A stretch of DNA of 46,575 nucleotides, taken from Sneathiella sp. HT1-7. Its GTDB lineage: Bacteria; Pseudomonadota; Alphaproteobacteria; Sneathiellales; Sneathiellaceae. The stretch is from NCBI RefSeq assembly GCF_020731145.1, contig NZ_JAJFZN010000007.1, forward strand, positions 1 through 46,575, in the 5' to 3' direction. This document shows positions 43,843 through 46,575 of this stretch, in pieces. The notes below the pieces were generated by a model that ran no database searches, was not told the DNA's origin, and saw only the letters and a program-made list of their open reading frames with translations. The position numbers were made by a program, and so were the translations under genes. Within the stretch, counting starts at the first letter, position 1. Each line of letters starts with the position of its first letter.

Positions 43843-44154
43843 GGCGGTTGGTCGGCAATTCGCGGGCCTGCCGTAAGGTAGTTCGCGGATTTGCGCGTCA
43901 TGTTCTGGATTGACAATCGGGGCGCCCGCACATTAATCTAACATCTGTTAGGAAATTTACTAAAAAGAAAACAAACCTGACGCCGGGAGTATTTCAGCTT
44001 TGATGAAGGCGTTGTCACGATGGGCGGCGCGCCGATACGGGAATATCGGTCGCGCTGCCGGTCTCCTAAAAAAACCCGGCATCCATAGCCTGTTCACATG
44101 TGCCATCGGCGATGATGGTTCGATAGATCCGATAGAAAAGAAAGAACAAATAAT
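43843..44154. other. 312-base intergenic with promoter and operator
   Basis: TTGACA at 43910-43915 and TAATCT at 43934-43939 (18-base spacing) make a candidate promoter for the crotonase gene, with operator site 4 immediately after. The rest is untranslated leader. An antisense frame over the crotonase is a shadow. Confidence 0.5.
43938..43951. promoter_or_regulatory. operator site 4 (TetR-type dyad)
   Basis: CTAAC-ATCT-GTTAG, perfect arms. It overlaps the end of the -10 and the expected start of transcription, as at site 2. Confidence 0.68.
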
Positions 44155-44964
44155 ATGACTGATCGTTATGCTGCTTATACCAAACTGAAATTTGACTATC
44201 CGGCCGACCGTGTCCTGCGGATCACGTTTAGCAATCCCGAAACGTTCAATTCCGTAGACGCAGAAACACATACTCAAATGACGGATATCTGGCGCGATAT
44301 CGATCGCGATCCGGACATCAATGCCGTCATCGTTACCGGGGAAGGCAAGGCGTTTTCGGCGGGCGGCGATTTCGGGCTGATCGAGAAAATGACCGGCAAT
44401 TTCGACGAGATTATGAAGACCTGGAAGGAAGCGAAGGATCTCGTTTACAACATCATCAACTGCAATAAGCCTATTATCTCGGCGATCAATGGTCCGGCAG
44501 CCGGTGCGGGGCTCGTTGTTGGTATTCTGGCCGATGTGTCCATAGCCGGAAAGCGCGCGAAAATTGTCGATGGTCACCCCCGGCTCGGCGTTGCGGCGGG
44601 CGATGTCGCCGCCATCATCTGGCCGATGCTTTGCGGCATGGCGAAAGCGAAATACTATCTTCTCACCTGTAAGCCTGTGTCCGGAGAGGAAGCGGACCGC
44701 ATCGGTCTGGTGTCTATGTGCGTTGAGGATGACGAATTGCAGGAAACAGCGCTCGGTATCGCAACGGATCTTGCCAATGGTTCTCAAAGCGCAATCCGTT
44801 GGACAAAATATTCACTGAATAATTGGCTGCGTCAGGCGGGGCCGATCTTTGATGCCTCCACCGCGCTGGAAATGCTCGGCTTCATGGGCGAGGATGTGAA
44901 AGAAGGCGTCGCCTCCCACCGGGAAAAACGCGCGCCGAATTTCCGCAAAGACTGCCCGATTTAG
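44155..44964 (+). CDS. enoyl-CoA hydratase/isomerase (crotonase) family protein
   Basis: 269 residues. Oxyanion-hole segments are [12 protein letters not shown] and [10 protein letters not shown]. The position holding the first catalytic Glu in classical hydratases reads GHPRLG, while [12 protein letters not shown] supplies an Asp in the subgroup with the AGDG pattern. This fits a crotonase branch with altered acid-base residues. In the cluster it could hydrate a cyclic enoyl-CoA or open a ring after BadH-type oxidation, but neither is shown. It has its own promoter and operator site 4 and is followed by a terminator. Confidence 0.85.
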   Translation: MTDRYAAYTKLKFDYPADRVLRITFSNPETFNSVDAETHTQMTDIWRDIDRDPDINAVIVTGEGKAFSAGGDFGLIEKMTGNFDEIMKTWKEAKDLVYNIINCNKPIISAINGPAAGAGLVVGILADVSIAGKRAKIVDGHPRLGVAAGDVAAIIWPMLCGMAKAKYYLLTCKPVSGEEADRIGLVSMCVEDDELQETALGIATDLANGSQSAIRWTKYSLNNWLRQAGPIFDASTALEMLGFMGEDVKEGVASHREKRAPNFRKDCPI

Positions 44965-44987
44965 GTAACTGTGTTCTCTGATATATC

Positions 44988-45014
44988 CTCTGCCCCCACG
45001 CGGGGTAGAGTTTT
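44988..45014 (+). terminator. Rho-independent terminator after the crotonase
   Basis: CTCTGCCCC and GGGGTAGAG pair (one G-U) around CACGC, followed by TTTT. It lies 24 bases after the stop and closes the catabolic cluster. Confidence 0.7.
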
Positions 45015-45060
45015 AAAACGACAATGATAAAAAGATAAATACCTTGTTTTCAAAAATTAG

Positions 45061-45210
45061 TTCCCTGCTCTTCAAATAATTTTCCCTGTTATCTTTGTTA
45101 GGGTAAACGTATGAAAACTTAATAAAAATAGGCAGTTATGGCGTAACCAGCGCTTAAACTGAGACAAAATCGCCAAGAATCCCTGTTTTTTCCCTGTTAA
45201 ACAGGGAAAA
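45061..45210. repeat. TTCCCTGTT repeats with a perfect inverted repeat
   Basis: TTCCCTGCT begins near 45061, TTTTCCCTGTT near 45081 and TTTTCCCTGTT at 45188-45198. The last is followed after a single A by its exact complement AACAGGGAAAA (45200-45210), and an extra CCCTGTTTT precedes it. Clustered repeats beside a site-specific recombinase gene could be its binding or attachment sites. Confidence 0.6.
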
Positions 45211-45259
45211 TTGTAGAGACGGGTTCGCATAAGACTACTACCTCCACCACTCGATCTGA

Positions 45260-45288
45260 GGCGAACCTGGATCCAGTCCAGGTTCGCC
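45260..45288. other. perfect 12-bp stem-loop
   Basis: GGCGAACCTGGA and TCCAGGTTCGCC flank a five-base loop. A second small stem, CCCCG/CGGGG, follows. No T-run follows on either side, so it is not a simple terminator. It could belong to the recombinase attachment region. Confidence 0.5.
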
Positions 45289-45426
45289 CCTGAACCCCGC
45301 AGTTCCGGGGGCTTTGGCGATATCTCATCCGAACAGAGACGCTCACGTGAAAGCAAACAAGCCGCCATTCGGCATTCGTCTCTGACGCCCTGTTTCAGGG
45401 TCCAGTTCATGGGACATTACGATGGA

Positions 45427-46575
45427 CTATTGATGGAAACTGAGCCGTTTTCGTTGCTCATTCCAGTCGGTCGGGAGTGGATTTATTCTTTTGAGAGATT
45501 TAACAGTCAACGTCTCCGGCTGACGGCCGTAGAAAATATCCTCAATGATGGAGGGCCCCAGGAAGGCAAGCGGAAGTATCCGTGTGATCTCCGTATCAAA
45601 GACCTTTTCACGCTCGGCGATTTCCTTCACTGACTTGACCTCTCCTGATGCCAGCTGATCAAACCAATGCCTGGCCTTGGCAATCAGACGACAGAGATCC
45701 GGATCAGGCTGACGGACTTTCGTATTTCCAGCAATGATCAACTTTGCCTCGACACCTTTACGCTGCAGCTTGACGGCAATGTTGAGTACAATAGTTTCGT
45801 CTCTCCCGTCGTGATCCGCAACCCGCTTTACTTCCAGCAATTGGGCCAAAGCATTCCGGCTCAGGTCAATAGAGATAGAACCTGATTTGAGCTCAACCCG
45901 ATGGATGATCGCCTGTAATAGACCTTTCTGCGAAACAGCATCATCGCTCATGATCTTTTCGGCCAACGCGATGGCATGTTCGTTTATCAAATGCAAGTCA
46001 GGCAGGCTGTGGTCCTTGAGATGCAGGACATCAATTAATCGGTTCTGATTGCAAAGCAGTTCCCGAACGGGATTGAGGATAGCCTCTTCAAGCGTCGATG
46101 CTGGCAGACGCCATCCACCTGCTTCCGGTTCCGCATTCTGTGCCAACTGTCTCGAGATATAGTAGCGATAGCGCTTGCCCTGTTTGCTGGCCTGGGCCTG
46201 ATACAGAGGCTCTCCCGCTTCGTCGAAGACCAGCCCTGTGAGCAGAAACGGCGCCTGCACATTGGTTGGTGATGACCGCTCCCGGCGGTTACCGCTCATA
46301 GTGCACTGAACCTGATCCCAGGTTTCCTGATCGATGATGGCTTTATGCATCCCGGGAAAGGTATCTCCTTTGTGCGGGATCAATCCAACATAGAGCGGGT
46401 TTGACAGCAGCCGATACAGGTTGCCCCGCAAAAGGGGCTTGCCGCCCGCAACAGATCCATCCTTTCGGACAACCCTCTTGGTCCTGATACCGAGGCGATC
46501 TGCCTCTGCCTTTAAAAGCCGGACCGTCCCGAGCTCGATATAAAGGTTAAACAGCTGTCGGACAGTGGCCGCCTC
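45427..46575 (-). CDS. large serine recombinase, 5' end cut by window edge
   Basis: The frame is open from the right edge to the stop at 45427 (382 codons visible). An internal TTG at 46431 is not the start. The beginning EAATVRQLFNLYIELGTVRL and LLRGNLYRLLSNPLYVGLIP form the recombinase domain (PF07508), followed by a zinc-ribbon-like part without Cys (LLTGLVFDEAGEPLYQAQA) and a long helical C-terminus. The N-terminal resolvase domain with the catalytic Ser lies outside the window. This type is normally preceded by DUF3489 and DUF2924 genes, and such genes are seen at the opposite edge. Confidence 0.9.
   Translation of the reverse strand, partial: EAATVRQLFNLYIELGTVRLLKAEADRLGIRTKRVVRKDGSVAGGKPLLRGNLYRLLSNPLYVGLIPHKGDTFPGMHKAIIDQETWDQVQCTMSGNRRERSSPTNVQAPFLLTGLVFDEAGEPLYQAQASKQGKRYRYYISRQLAQNAEPEAGGWRLPASTLEEAILNPVRELLCNQNRLIDVLHLKDHSLPDLHLINEHAIALAEKIMSDDAVSQKGLLQAIIHRVELKSGSISIDLSRNALAQLLEVKRVADHDGRDETIVLNIAVKLQRKGVEAKLIIAGNTKVRQPDPDLCRLIAKARHWFDQLASGEVKSVKEIAEREKVFDTEITRILPLAFLGPSIIEDIFYGRQPETLTVKSLKRINPLPTDWNEQRKRLSFHQ

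Larger units (their letters stand above)
44965..45426. other. 462-base non-coding region before the recombinase
   Basis: Contains the terminator (44988-45014), the TTCCCTGTT repeats (45061-45210) and a stem-loop (45260-45288). A 112-codon frame on the minus strand is not supported. Confidence 0.55.

Noticed and set aside
45217-45249. Sequence resembling a tmRNA or tRNA 3' end (GGGTTCG ... CCTCCACCA)
   Set aside because: The T-arm cannot pair and no acceptor partner is present upstream, so a chance resemblance is more likely.
45072-45410. 112-codon minus-strand frame before the recombinase
   Set aside because: It translates the terminator region, the TTCCCTGTT repeats and the stem-loop.
1-46575. 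CRISPR arrays, rRNA and intact tRNA genes
   Set aside because: No regularly spaced direct repeats and no rRNA or cloverleaf-like sequence were seen on reading.

Overview
The window looks like an accessory region of an alphaproteobacterial chromosome or large plasmid. Evidence for this is the DUF3489/DUF2924/serine-recombinase module, the ParB-domain DNA methylase followed by two DUF5681 genes, a NarR-type Crp/Fnr regulator next to a fused NarK, and a BadH-like dehydrogenase. The genus cannot be named from the sequence alone.

Layout. 1-4.46 kb (minus strand): a mobile-element operon with a ParB-methyltransferase, two DUF5681 proteins, a restriction-endonuclease-like protein, DUF3489 and DUF2924 (cut by the window edge). 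Two of its genes share a duplicated ~162-bp leader. 4.46-7.05 kb: an AT-richer gap and a large exported orphan protein. 7.1-9.6 kb: insertion-sequence debris (IS110 pseudogene, truncated IS3, IS6 remnant). 9.6-13.1 kb: a nitronate-monooxygenase-like flavoprotein, a PaaI-like thioesterase, an acyl-CoA dehydrogenase and another IS6 remnant. 13.3-25.1 kb: a nitrate respiration locus with narR, a NarK1-NarK2 fusion, narGHJI, a parvulin-like protein lacking its catalytic domain, and a frameshifted beta-carbonic anhydrase. The carbonic anhydrase converges on a decayed TehA/SLAC-type transporter. 26.0-29.3 kb: DUF2478 and ubiVUT, the O2-independent ubiquinone hydroxylation genes. 29.7-44.96 kb: a catabolic cluster with three CoA ligases, a branched-chain-type ABC importer, three SDRs, a crotonase and a double-length (tandem) TetR regulator. 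45.0-46.6 kb: a terminator, TTCCCTGTT repeats and a serine recombinase cut by the right edge.

How it fits together. Perfect TTGAT-N4-ATCAA boxes lie upstream of narK, narR and ubiT, and the narK and ubiT boxes are identical including the spacer. This suggests that one Fnr-family regulator switches on nitrate respiration and anaerobic quinone synthesis together. Independently, four promoters in the catabolic cluster carry a related dyad, YKAAC-N4-GTTWG, at or beside the core promoter. The tandem TetR protein is the obvious candidate to bind it. The likely overall role is uptake, CoA activation and beta-oxidation-like breakdown of a cyclic or aromatic carboxylate, usable with nitrate as electron acceptor. 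The substrate is not determined.

Several genes show decay visible at base level: nonsense codons in IS110 and the transporter, one-base shifts in carbonic anhydrase and at the nitronate-monooxygenase start, and a domain deletion in the parvulin-like protein. The one-base indels fall in homopolymers, so sequencing error must be excluded.
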